Shown here piece after piece: positions 47,905 through 58,778 of a stretch of DNA of 64,000 bases. The notes beneath the pieces were generated by a model. That model had not been told where the DNA came from. It searched no databases and was given only the letters and a program-made list of their open reading frames with translations. Positions within the stretch are counted from its first letter, which is position 1. Every line of letters starts with the position of its first letter. The DNA is from Gigaspora rosea (Eukaryota; Glomeromycota; Glomeromycetes; Diversisporales; Gigasporaceae). The translations under genes and the position numbers were made by a program. The DNA lies in the NCBI GenBank assembly GCA_003550325.1, contig QKWP01000802.1, positions 137,989-201,988 of the forward strand. The letters run 5' to 3'.

Positions 47905-48696
47905 TCAAATTATTTTCATTATTTACTAAATCAAATAGCACTTTACCAATACCAACCACAGGTTCTTTTTTTAATATCCAAGATATTCTATATCTAACTA
48001 TTGTTACACACAATATTAAGGGTCACTTTGATCTTTGTTTGTATAGTTTGGGGATATAAAGTTATAACCTAATTTAGGGTATAAGACATATAAAATTTGT
48101 ACTTCTAAATTAATATAAAATAATCTAAACAAAGATTACTCATAATTATAACCTATTTTCCAATATAAACTAAAGATAGGTCTAGTCTTTAATGTTAATT
48201 TTCTTGTATGTTTAACTTTTTAACTGGTTTAAAGCTTTTAACTTAGTGCAAAAATAAAAGCTTACCAATAACTTTTTGTTATAAGAACTTTACCTACTAT
48301 AAATTATAAAACAAACCACCATCTTTGAGAACAAGATTCTTTTGAAATTTATTATTTTTCTCACTTTAAACATAAAAATAATCAAGTATTTATTTTGCTA
48401 AATTATTTCATATTGTTCAGAATGCTATTTCCTTTTAGGAACCCCTACAAATAGTGATTGAAAATGGCCAACTATTGCAATTTACTATGAAAATCAAAAA
48501 CCTCGTAAGCATTAAATTTCAAAAATTTATTCACCTGATCTGCGTAACATCCCAATTGACTGGTAGAACTCATTCAGGGGTTCACCAATATACCAGTTCA
48601 GGATGCGTCGGAGGGCATCGGAATCTTGGTCGACTGGATCGGAATTGATCAATTTTGTCCCAAGATCATAAAAAAAATTTACTAATGAATTCATAT

Positions 48697-49187
48697 TGTC
48701 ACGGTGTAAAAACGTACATTCCAAATATCGGATGATCATTTAAAGTAACTGTGCTACATTTCATATGACAATTGGTATGAACCGATTCTGTATATAATTA
48801 ATCGTGCATAATCGATCATGCATGCTCGGGGCTCGGCATACGGCGTAATAATTTAGAAACCTTTCAACCTTGAGTATAATATACGATTATGATAATATCA
48901 TAGATAGGATATCGTACAATTTTAGTCTTGTATTTTCTATAGTGTTAGATTGGAGATTCCCATAATATTTGTAAAGTATAAAGGATAGAGGTTTTAGCTC
49001 TCCTTCGAGAGTAATCTTGGGATTATCTATATTTACATTTAATAGGAATAATAATAAAAGTCGAATTCCCCTTTTACCCTTATATTTATAATAAACCAGA
49101 TTAAGTCACCAAGTCATGCCTCTGGCGAGTTGCCTTTGTCATCGATTGTCTCGTATAAATCGAGAACTGTCAATTCTCCCTGTAACA
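48697..49187 (+). repeat. 5' LTR
   Basis: 491 bp, TGTCACGGTG...CTGTAACA. Contains gctcggggctcggcatacgg and a catcgattgtctcg segment conserved in the partner LTR. Confidence 0.88.
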
Positions 49188-49199
49188 ATTGGTAGTGAC

Positions 49200-49565
49200 T
49201 GTGGATATGGACTTCTCAATAGCTGACATTGCATTAAAATTGGAATCTGTCAAAATTTGTGGAATTTTGCTTTATATTACCCTGAGATTTTGGACAACCG
49301 ACAGTATACTAAATCGTCTGATATTTATTCGTTTGGTATAAATTTTATATGCAAACCCATACCTTATGGGCAAAAATCGAAATTACGATTTCAAATACCA
49401 AACCAAATGAGCAACCAACAGCAACTGGAATTTGTGATATTTTTACAGAATGGCTGAATAATGAATTTATTTTATTGTCATTAAATGGACCAGAAAGTTG
49501 GACTAACGACAACTTTCTAGCATCTTGTTTATCTCATGTCTGTATTTCCAAATATCTGGAATGAT
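49200..49565 (+). pseudogene. Protein kinase fragment inside the LTR element
   Basis: In successive frames: ADIALKLESVKICGILLYI, then PEILDNRQYTKSSDIYSFGI, CKPIPYGQKSKLRFQI, then PNEQPTATGICDIFTEW and LNNEFILLSLNGPESW. These align in order to the kinase at 33217-34026 (ANIALKSNSDRVCGILPYI, PEVLNKQQYTKASDIYSLGI, GKPVPFELNSKLQ, PKERPTATEICDIFAEW), covering subdomains VIII-XI. Two frameshifts and a deletion of ~30 codons (between FQI and PNEQ) make it dead. It is a paralogue of that gene's family, carried as cargo between the LTRs. Confidence 0.75.
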
Positions 49566-49995
49566 GTTGATAATGTGCGAACATATCATCAAATTTTAGA
49601 TAGAAACCTTTGGAATAACATAATAAAAAGAGCTATGGTTTTGTCCCTAATGCCTTCTGGTAAATAGGTGATAAGCAAGCAAGTTCTATTATAGGTATGA
49701 AGGTTAAGGAAGCATTCTCCATAATTTCTTTTTGAATGTTTTTTTTAAGTTCTATACTAATTGTTTTATTATTATTGTTAACTATGAGATTCTCGTCCGC
49801 ACCTGTACTAGATCATTGAAATAAAAAATCCCACCTGTATTCGCACATATTGATAACGTTCTCAACCGCACAGGCAAAATAAGATATTAAGTTTTTTAAG
49901 AAAACTTTACGAAATTAAGATGCTTCGATTTTATCTCCAATATGATATTGTGTCAAAAAAAAAATAAATAAATAATTTTTTTTACCTTATATGTA

Positions 49996-50405
49996 TTAAC
50001 CACGAATTAGCCTATTATTTTTTAATATCATCGTCTGCTCATGGATATGTTGAGGGTGTTTGATTTACAGTATTTAGATATATTGAGATCGGATTAGTTT
50101 GTCGACATAGACTTTTATTGTTATGTTTTGTTTTTTTTAGATATAAGATTTAGCGTTTTACAATTATAAAAAAAAAAAAACGCTCTGCCTGTAAGTCGCC
50201 TTAACCACGAATTAGCCTATTATTTTTTAATATCATCGTCTGCTCATGGATATGTTGAGGGTGTTTGATTTACAGTATTTAGATATATTGAGATCGGATT
50301 AGTTTGTCGACATAGACTTTTATTGTTATGTTTTGTTTTTTTTAGATATAAGATTTAGCGTTTTACAATTATAAAAAAAAAAAAACGCTCTGCCTGTAAG
50401 TCGCC
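49996..50405 (+). repeat. Exact 205-bp tandem duplication
   Basis: 49996-50200 and 50201-50405 appear identical (ttaaccacgaattagcctat ... ctctgcctgtaagtcgcc). The first copy ends in one unit of the neighbouring minisatellite, so the duplication includes the array's first unit. Confidence 0.88.
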
Positions 50406-50750
50406 AAAGGTGCAAAAAGAACAGTGCTCTGCCTGTAAGTCGCCAAAGGCGCAAAAAGAAAGAATGGTGCTCTGCCTGTAAGTCGCCAAAGGCGCAAAAA
50501 GAACGGTGCTCTGCCTGTAAGTCGCCAAAGGCGCAAAAAGAATGGTGCTCTGCCTGTAAGCTGCCAAAGGCGCAAAAAGAATGGTGCTCTGCCTGTAAGC
50601 TGCCAAAGGCGCAAAAAGAACGGTGCTCTGCCTGTAAGCCGCCAAGTGTGCAAAAAGAATAAAAAAAAGAGGGTTGCTCTGCCTGTAAGCACATATTGTA
50701 CAAAAACGAAACTTTATAAAGGGGTTGCTCTGCCCGTAAGATGCATACTG
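50386..50750 (-). repeat. 39-bp minisatellite, ~9 units
   Basis: Unit gtgctctgcctgtaagtcgc followed by caaaggcgcaaaaagaac/atg. The unit is 13 codons long and has no stops on the minus strand in three frames, producing repetitive open frames (e.g. LQAEHHSFCAFG repeated) that are by-products rather than evidence of a gene. Terminal units are degenerate. Confidence 0.88.
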
Positions 50751-51207
50751 CGCAAAAATGGACCTTGGACGTATAAATGATTATGAAATTAATTTCGAAG
50801 ACATACCAAAGTATATTTAAAGATGGTAGTCTTAAATGCTAAAAAATTAATAATTGATGGAATTTGACTATACGTTTCACTAGAAGTTTTTGATTAGCCA
50901 ACAATCAACTAACAACAAAGCTAGACTTACGATGAACAAGTAGCAAAGAAAAATGGAAGACAACAACTTCCTACCCTTCCTCCCTTATATAACTACTCCT
51001 TACGCCCCATACCCAAATTTTGTCATAATTACCCAAATTCCCACGAATACGTTAGCAATACCTCATACCTATTTCCCATCCCTTTCCTACATCCACACCT
51101 CATAACTCCCTACGTCATTGCCTGGGTCACAGTCTCTTCGTTTCTGCATCTCAGTTAATAATATTTGGATTTTTACGCGTGGTAAGCATAAAATAAGCGT
51201 GGGCGAA

Positions 51208-51697
51208 TGTCACGGGGTAAACATACATTCCAAATATCAGATGATCATTTAAAGTACACTGCACCACATTTCATATGACAATCGGTATGAACCGATTCTG
51301 CATATAATTAATCGTGCATAATCGATCATGCACGCTCGGGGCTCGGCGTACGGCGTAATGATTTAGAAACCTTTCAACCTTGAGTATAATATACGATTAT
51401 GATAACATCGTAGATAGGATATCGTACGATTTTAGTCTTGTATTTTCTATAGTGTTAGATTGGAGATTCCTATAATACTTGTAAAGTATAAAAGATAGAG
51501 GTTTTAGCTCTCCTTCGAAAGTAATCTTGGGGTATCTATATTTACATTTAATAGGAATAATAATAAAAGTCGAATTCCCCTTTTACCTTTATATTTATAA
51601 TAAACCAGATTAAATCACCAAGTCACGCCTCTGGCGAGTTGCCCTTTGTCATCGATTGTCTCGTATAAATCGAGAACTGTCAATTCTCCCCGTAACA
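51208..51697 (+). repeat. 3' LTR
   Basis: 490 bp, TGTCACGGGG...CCGTAACA; direct repeat of 48697-49187. Preceded by a G-containing gcgtgggcgaa stretch that is a weak polypurine tract at best. Confidence 0.88.
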
Positions 51698-51816
51698 ATA
51701 TCCATTCATTAAAGTAAAAAATGCCCAGCTGATAATTTTGCTATAGAACCTGCTAACAACTAGGGCTAGACGCCGACCTAGATCCGATGCATACGATCCA
51801 GAATTTTGGTGACCCT

Positions 51817-53063
51817 CCTTTAAAATTCGACTAGTAGTGTTTAATTGCCTTAAATATTAATGCCGTAATTCTATAATTCTGTAATATCGTACTGCCTTAA
51901 TTCCGTAATGCATAATATCATAATGCTATAGTGCCTTAATACAGTAATAATGTGATACCACAACACTATAACACTATAATATTATATTGTTATTATTAAG
52001 ACACAGTCACACCAAAACCAAGAATAGATGAATCTATTTATTGAATCAAATAGCAAACCAAGTTTTATATGCCAATTTCATAAATACTTATTTGCCACTA
52101 CATATAAAGTGTTTTATTCACATTTACTCGGTGGGCATAAAAAAAGCTATTTACATTTTATTTATTTAAATATAGAAATTATTTTTTATAAGAGATTAAA
52201 TAAGACTCAATATTTATGATTATTAAGGGAACTTAAATATGGAAATGTGCGCATTATAACGAATATGACAAGATGAAGTAAGATGCCTGTAATGTGGAAC
52301 ACAAGTATAAATAAGAGTATTGATGATTGCATAAAAGCGTTTCGATTTAGGGCCTTAAAGTGATTGAATGGATTCCATTCGATGAATCCTATCCAATGAA
52401 AAATTATTCCTCTTTCTATTGCATCTGTATAGGGTGCTCGACTTTAATGAAAAGATAAAAAAAAAAAGGAATAATGAAATGCCAGCTTTATTTTACTGTG
52501 TGACTTGTTTCTAAAATAATGCTTTAAATTATAATAATTGACACAAAAGCATTAGATGATAACTAGCCAGTAATTTCCGTTTTCCAGTACCGACGGTTTT
52601 ATAGAAACTATAAAGATAATAAAAATTATATTTGTAAAAAATAAAATATCGAATGTTCGATATGCTTGAAATTAACTGTCTGATAAAGATTTATAATAAG
52701 ATAAAAAAACATTCTTAATTTTGTTAATAAGTTAAAATTAATAATAGCTTTATTATCGTATAAATTACTTTTGAGAGTTAATATTGTTAGTGTTTTGATA
52801 CCTTTTTTTTAAGGGCCATTCAGATTAAATCCTGATACTACTCTGTTGAGGACCCCGAATAATTATAACAGAGGTTATATTTGAGCCATTAGCAGTTTTT
52901 CTGCAATTTGATTGGATAAAAACATTTTTGGCCAATCAAATTGCTTAATTTTGCAAAATTTTGATCTCTGTTATTACTGTATAATGGATTTACTACAAAT
53001 GTTAATATGAAGCTGTGAAGCTGATTTATGTGTGTTAAATTAAATTAAAGTATTTTTTTTAAA
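51817..53063. other. Intergenic stretch with a solo TIR end
   Basis: 51840-51980 is loosely repetitive (taattccgtaatgc, ataatgctatagtgcc). Near 52848 ggaccccgaataattataac and gaggttatatttgag resemble the end of the 38484-41697 element. No gene is supported. Confidence 0.4.
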
Positions 53064-53322
53064 AGGCTAAAACTTTTTATAGACAATTTTTTTTTTAGAA
53101 AAAAATCAGACTGATAACATTATACAAAGGACAGAATTTCACAAAGTTAACAATCAGTTTTTTAAAAAAATTTTTCTAAAGAAAGTTATAGCAATTCGAA
53201 AAATAAAAAAAAAATATATAAAAAAAAGACAAAACAGACTGTTAACTTTGTAGAGATCTCCTGTATAAAGTTATCGGTCTGTTTTATTTTTAAAAAAACT
53301 GCCTATAAAAAGTTTTAACGGT
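53064..53322. mobile_element. Foldback MITE, ~259 bp
   Basis: The left arm (ggctaaaactttttatagac ... cacaaagttaacaatca) is complementary to the right arm (gactgttaactttgtagaga ... gcctataaaaagttttaacgg) over ~95 bp each. Non-coding. Confidence 0.75.
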
Positions 53323-55098
53323 TTAAAAATACAGTACTAGTGTTTGCTACAGTATGTCGAAATACATTATTTTATTGGCTAGCCACGATCACGAGAACAT
53401 TAAAACATTCCCGTAAATGTCGAGTATAAGCTTCTGGCACCACATTTAACAGTTAATCAACTTGAACGAAGACTGAAGACGTAAAAAAAAAAAAAGAAGA
53501 TTTTGATCTTTATTTCAAACAAATAGTGGTTGAGGTTTAGTATTAATATCGATATGGAAAAAAAATAGGTAAAGCATTTAAATTAAATATTGCAAAATAG
53601 ACTAGCTATTTCAGCAACAATGATTTGAGATACATATTGATACAAAGTAATACATTTTTTTTTTTTTTATGTTTAATAGGATATAGGCGAGGTTTTAGAT
53701 CAACTGCCACCATGTTCGGGGAAGATCTGAAACCCAAACCTGTTCGATGTGTATCATCAACTATATATATATAGATAAATAGAACGTAAGTTCCCAAGAT
53801 GGGCAGGTGGTGATACTCTTAAATCAAAATTCGAAATAGAAATCGAAATCAAATAATGGGGGCATGATGCACGGTAAATTTTGATCAAGTATATTTCACG
53901 GTAACTAAAGAAAAATTCATTTAGCATAAATAAATAAAACCAAATGTGGATAAAAACCATCGTACAAAAAAAGTACAGTACCAATTCGGAATAAAACTAT
54001 AAACTAAAAAAAAATGTAATCTACAAAAAAGTTAGAGATGTGCAAATGACATTATATCTTGTGAGAGGCGCATATTTAATTATAATTTTTATATACTGTA
54101 AAATTACCAAAATTTTGCGTAATGTAATTTGTATGTTTCGGTAAATTAAAAAAAAATTGTGAGAAACATAATCATATTATATATTATTCCATGTGATTGG
54201 CTGGATTATATGTGCATCGATTTCATAAACAGTTATGCAGAATTTATTGTGGGTCAATAGTTCTAGCTAAGTTTTTCATAGTGCTGGTAATGTATATCGT
54301 GTGAAATTTATGAAATCCCAAGTTACCGAGACTTACGTAAAATTACATGTGGCACAACCCTAATACTAGGTATTTGTTGGGCTGTGAAATTACCATAATT
54401 TTACGTAATTTTAGTAAATTTTGCAGTAAGTTTCGGTAAATTAATTTTCATGCAATTCGTAATTTAAACACATGATTTGTAGTTTCTGACATCGAAACTT
54501 TCGGTGATTGGGCTTTACAATGAGAATTATATATTCAAATCAAATGATGCATTAATGGTACGGTGGACGAACTTTTGTAAAGCCGGTACTTTATACGTAG
54601 AGTGATGAAATTACATGAAATTAGATTTACTGAAACCTACATAAAATTACATGTGTTGTAAGTTTGTAACTTTCGTAACATCATCCCTAGACATTTAACA
54701 TTGCGACATTACGGCATAAGGCGTTACGGCTAAGGTTGTTAAAACTTACCCGACAACATAATTTACATGGTGAGTTACATATAGCTTACGTGTACATTAC
54801 GTAAGGATAGTGTAAGAGTCATATAAGTTACAATAGCTTGCATGTAAGTTAACGGCATTAAATTATTATATAAATAATTGGTACCATTATTTGAACTTTT
54901 ATTTTCTGTTTTCTCACAAATGGGAAACGACTTTTACAATAATTACGGGACGAAAAAATAAAGTTTATGACGATAAAGATTATAATATAAAAAAGAAACA
55001 TCTGCTACTACGAATGTATACGCACGCGCCAAGAATTCAAGAGATTTGTACGACTATTATCGCAGTATTGTTTAAGGATTTTTATACACAAATGCATT
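53323..55098. other. Gene-less region rich in gtaattttacgtaa motifs
   Basis: 54080-54860 repeats themes such as aaattaccataattttacgta, tttcggtaaatt and taaaattacatgtg in both orientations, likely several decayed copies of one small element. No gene is supported. Confidence 0.4.
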
Positions 55099-55215
55099 AT
55101 CTATTATCTTTTATCTATTATCTATTATCTATAACTATTTATTATTTATTATCTATTATCACTATATATCACTATCTATTATCTATTATCTATTATCTAT
55201 TATATATTACTATAC
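55099..55215 (+). repeat. TATCTATTATC microsatellite
   Basis: Imperfect (tatctatta)n and tatctat variants of about 115 bp. Confidence 0.85.
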
Positions 55216-55297
55216 ATCGTGTGCAAGAACATTTTAAAATTATGTTTTTGATATAGGTTTTATCCTGTAAGCATTATAATTTTCAACCTTACATACG

Positions 55298-55338
55298 GTG
55301 TACCATAGGTACACAAAATGACATGATTTGTGATTTAA
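55298..55338 (+). repeat. Conserved leader with 17-bp palindrome (copy B)
   Basis: GTGTACCATAGGTACAC (55298-55314; arms GTGTACC/GGTACAC, loop ATA), then aaaatgacatgatttgtgat. Matches 30990-30950 on the other strand. An 8-bp-period array starts immediately after it. Confidence 0.65.
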
Positions 55339-56068
55339 TGTTCTAGTGTTCTGGTGTTTTAATGTTTTAACGCTGTACAACTTATAGATTATTATTATAA
55401 AAAGAAAGCACTTCCAAATAAATTTAATTCATGTTCTATTGTTTTAGCATTCTAGTGTTCTAATGTTCTAACGTTTAATGTTTTAGCGTTCTAGCGTTTT
55501 AATGTTCTAGTGGAAAATAAATCGTTTCCTAATATAGCAATAAATTCAATTCATGTTCTAGTTCTCTAGCATTTTAATGTTCTGCGTTTCAGTGTTCTAG
55601 TGCTTCAGTGTTCTAATGAAAGCATTTTCTTACGTAATAATAAATTCAATTCGTGTTCTAATGTCCTAGTGTTCTAGTATCTAGTGTTCTAGTGTTCTGG
55701 TATTTTTAGTGCTTCATGTTTTAATATTTATGCATTTTGGTGTTCTAGCTAAAAGTAATCATTTTCTAATATTATAATAAATTCAATTCGCGTTCTAATG
55801 TTTCAGTGTTCTAGTGTTTTAGTTTTTTGGTGAAAAATAAACCATTTTCTAATATAGTAATAAATTCAATTCGTATTTTATTATTCTAGTGTTCTAGTGT
55901 TTTAGGGTTTTAATGTTCAGTGGAAAATAAATCATGTCTTAATATAGTAATAAATTTAGTATTTTAATGTTCTAGTGAAAAGTAAATAATTTTCTTATGT
56001 AGTAATAAATTCAATTCATGTTAGTATTCTAATGTTCTAGTGTTCTAGTGTTTTAGTATTCTATGGTG

Positions 56069-56372
56069 CATGTAGTCTAGAACAAATATCACATGACCAA
56101 AGTAGCCAAAATTTTTAACACTTTTATTATAAAAATTTTGTGTTATATAAAAATTAGCCAATTAAATTTAGTACAATAAAAATTATTAAACAATTTATAT
56201 TAGTGCTTTAACTTTTATTGGTTTAAGTAAGCTAAGAAAAAATTTTCTGTAATAATATAAATATAGAGCCTAAATAATTAATTAACAGATAATTTTTTAT
56301 TATAATATTATTATCATTATTTTTATTTTATATAGTTATAAAAATTACATGATTTTGGTTCTGGACTACATG
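56069..56372. mobile_element. MITE 1 within the array
   Basis: Ends catgtagtctagaac and gttctggactacatg are inverted; ~304 bp; interior A+T-rich. Confidence 0.65.
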
Positions 56373-56568
56373 AACTTAGTATTTTAGTGTTTAGTATTCT
56401 AGTGATTTGGTGTTTCTAAAGTAAATCATTTCTAATATTTAATAAATTCAACTTGTGTTTTAGCATTTAAGTAATTTAGTGCTCTAGCAGAAAGTAAATT
56501 ATTTTCTAATAAAGCAATAAATTTAATTTGTTCTAGTATTCTATTGTTTTGTATTCTAGCAAAAAGTA

Positions 56569-56855
56569 CTGTATATTCCTGAAAATAAAAATAAGCTACT
56601 TTTTTGGCCATAAATTACATGAAAAAACATGAGATAGTTTATTTTCAAATTGTTAAATTGTTTAAAAAATTGAAAATACACTAATAAAAAGTTGTTCAAA
56701 TGACACCAAATTTTTACTATAAATGTATTTTGATGGTTTAAACAACTGTACTTGATGTTTATTTAGTAAAATTTAAACTTTTATATATAGCAACTGCTAG
56801 CAACATTTTATGATTTTATAAAATTAAAGAGTAGCTTATTTTCAGAAATCTATAG
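56569..56855. mobile_element. MITE 2 within the array (TA target duplication)
   Basis: Ends CTGTATATTCCTGAAAATA and TTATTTTCAGAAATCTATAG, flanked by TA (56567-56568, 56856-56857). Removing it restores the array spacer aaaaagtaaatca. 287 bp. Confidence 0.7.
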
Positions 56856-56976
56856 TAAATCAATTTTTCTAATATAGTAATAAGGCCATTTGAAATTAAT
56901 TTTTCAGTTAATATTACCCCTTAGCTGAAGCCTCTTAGACCTTACCTCAAAAACGAACAGCTAATTAAAATGCTAA

Positions 56977-57647
56977 CCCTATAAGAAAAATATACCGTAA
57001 AGGCACAGGATGGAATCGGATAGGCACAGGTCATTTTGGCACGTGTCAAGGTCCAGATTTGTATGGGTATAGCCTGAGTTGGTTCGGATTTAGTGGACAA
57101 TGAGGAACCATGTGCCTGTGCCAATTGGACTGTAAATGGTACAGGTTTTGTAGCAGTTTACTAGTCGAATCAGCACGGAATTTGGCACAGGTAATGAACA
57201 TAAATTCACGTGCCACTGTGATAACAATGTGAATTAACTATTAAAACATAAATTTATATAAGTAATTAATATAAGATAAACAAGCTAACTACATATGAAG
57301 CAAAATTTTGTAAAGAATTTTTTTTGTTAAGACACACAGGGAAGCTTCAATAGTGAAATCATAAGATATCGCTCTGTTTTTTAAAAAATCTTTTACTGAT
57401 CTTTCGCTCTCCACGAAATGAGCCATGATGTATCACAAGCCAACATGTGTATAATGTACACATACGTATCATCTAAATGTGCCATTTCATATAATGTGAT
57501 ATTACGTGCCACTCTTTGGCGCAATATCTGTGCCATTTTTATTATGCTATTCCGTAAAATGTTCCTGCATATGCTACAAGATCTGTGCCATTTCGAGCAT
57601 TTCTGACACCATCCTGTACCACTACCTGTACCACTTTTCTTATAGGG
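56977..57647. mobile_element. 671-bp MITE, CCCTATAAGAAAA ends, TAA target duplication
   Basis: Inverted ends CCCTATAAGAAAA / TTTTCTTATAGGG, flanked by taa (56974-56976 and 57648-57650), a PIF/Harbinger-like 3-bp duplication. Interior has tgtgcc/ggcaca motifs. Truncated sister copy at 21483-22015. Open frames inside are spurious. Confidence 0.75.
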
Positions 57648-58347
57648 TAAATGACTCTTGCCAGTTACCTGATTAATATCAACTAATAAAATTGACCCAC
57701 CCATCTTAGTCATTTTATATATTCATTTCATATGTTCATTTTATTTTACCTCTTTTCTTCTCTTTGAGAGCTTTGAAAAAGTAAAGATAACTTAATAATC
57801 AACTTAAAATAGCCTAAATTCAATTAATGTTCTAGTATTCTAATATTTTAGTATTCTAAAGTTCTAGCAATTTAATAATCTAGTGTTCTAATATTCTAGT
57901 ATTCTAATATTTTATTGTTCTAACAAAAAATGCATATTAACGGATCAGTATAATTGGACCTTTTTTCAGTAAACTGTTACAAGAAAATTTGTTTCTAAGT
58001 AATGTAGCACTTGTTACAACTAACAAAAGGGCTTTTTTGACATCTAAACAAGTTAAAAAACCAAAAAAAAACTCAATAAAAGAGCTATGCTAAGCTGTAA
58101 AAAGAAGTACTTTTTACTGTTTGTTAAAATACTCAGGCATTTTAAAATGGGTTAAGTATTGTTAAATGGGGTAGTAACTATCAAGTGTAAATTCAGAAGC
58201 TAATTTTCAAAAAAATAGCCTTTTTAATCTACTTTTAACTTATAATTAAATACAAAAATTTCATAATATTCTATATACTTAATTATAAATACAAAGCTAG
58301 TTAAACAGGCTATTTTTGTGAAATCCACTCTATAATAAATTTTTGTA

Positions 58348-58778
58348 CAGTACTGAACAGCAAAAACTATCTATTTTTTTGGCATTGTTTAAAGTCTAAT
58401 AACTTCACAACAAGTAATTATTTTAAAAATCCCTCTTACAAATTTTTTATTTGTAACCTAAACTACAAATCTGTAAGACAGATTTTTGATATTTTGCTTT
58501 TTAAAGAAGTTATAAAAGTTTAAAGTTTAGCAACTTTAATAGTAAAGCAGAAATATGGCACAGGACAATTGACCAATCAGATTAACGTTAATCATGTGCT
58601 CGTGATTTGTATTTATTATTAAAAATCCAAAATTTGGCGCTTATTATATAAAAAAAATTATTTTTATATTTTTAACCGATCAAAATTTTGTTATACAAAA
58701 ATTAGCCAATCAGAATTGTTATAAAATTCTCAAATATGGCGCTCTAAAAAAATAGATAGTTTTTGCTATCCAGTACTG
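58348..58778. mobile_element. Tc1/mariner-type MITE, 431 bp
   Basis: Ends CAGTACTGAACAGCAAAAAC and GTTTTTGCTATCCAGTACTG, inverted over ~38 bp, flanked by TA (58346-58347, 58779-58780). No transposase. Confidence 0.8.

Larger units (their letters stand above)
48697..51697. mobile_element. Non-autonomous LTR retroelement, 3001 bp
   Basis: Two direct repeats of ~490 bp (48697-49187 and 51208-51697) start TGTCACGG and end GTAACA (TG...CA) and are flanked by atat on both sides (48693-48696, 51698-51701). After the left repeat, attggtagtgact may be a primer binding site. The 2.0-kb interior has no gag, protease, integrase or reverse transcriptase; instead it carries a protein kinase fragment (49200-49565), an exact 205-bp tandem duplication and a 39-bp minisatellite. 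The two LTRs differ at a modest number of positions (e.g. cggtgtaaaaacg vs cggggtaaacat), so insertion is not extremely recent. Confidence 0.88.
48575..51816. mobile_element. Tc1/mariner-type MITE, copy 2, split by the LTR element
   Basis: 48575-48696 and 51702-51816 together match the MITE at 8837-9074 (shared blocks: gatcaattttgtcccaagat on the left half; aaaaatgcccagctgataat and aattttggtgaccctcct on the right half). Removing the LTR element and one atat reconstitutes the MITE, which gives the insertion order. Confidence 0.85.
55335..57930 (+). repeat. TTCTAGTG 8-bp-period array with higher-order structure, interrupted by three MITEs
   Basis: Runs of ttctagtg/ttttaatg 8-mers alternate with a conserved spacer (aaataaatcattttctaata, then tagtaataaattcaattc) about every 90-130 bp, at least six times between 55390 and 56040. 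The array resumes after each insertion (about 56373-56566, 56857-56890 and 57815-57930). Non-coding. Confidence 0.8.

Noticed and set aside
57393-57713. 106-codon minus-strand open frame
   Set aside because: Lies across the end of a MITE; frame not kept in the sister copy.
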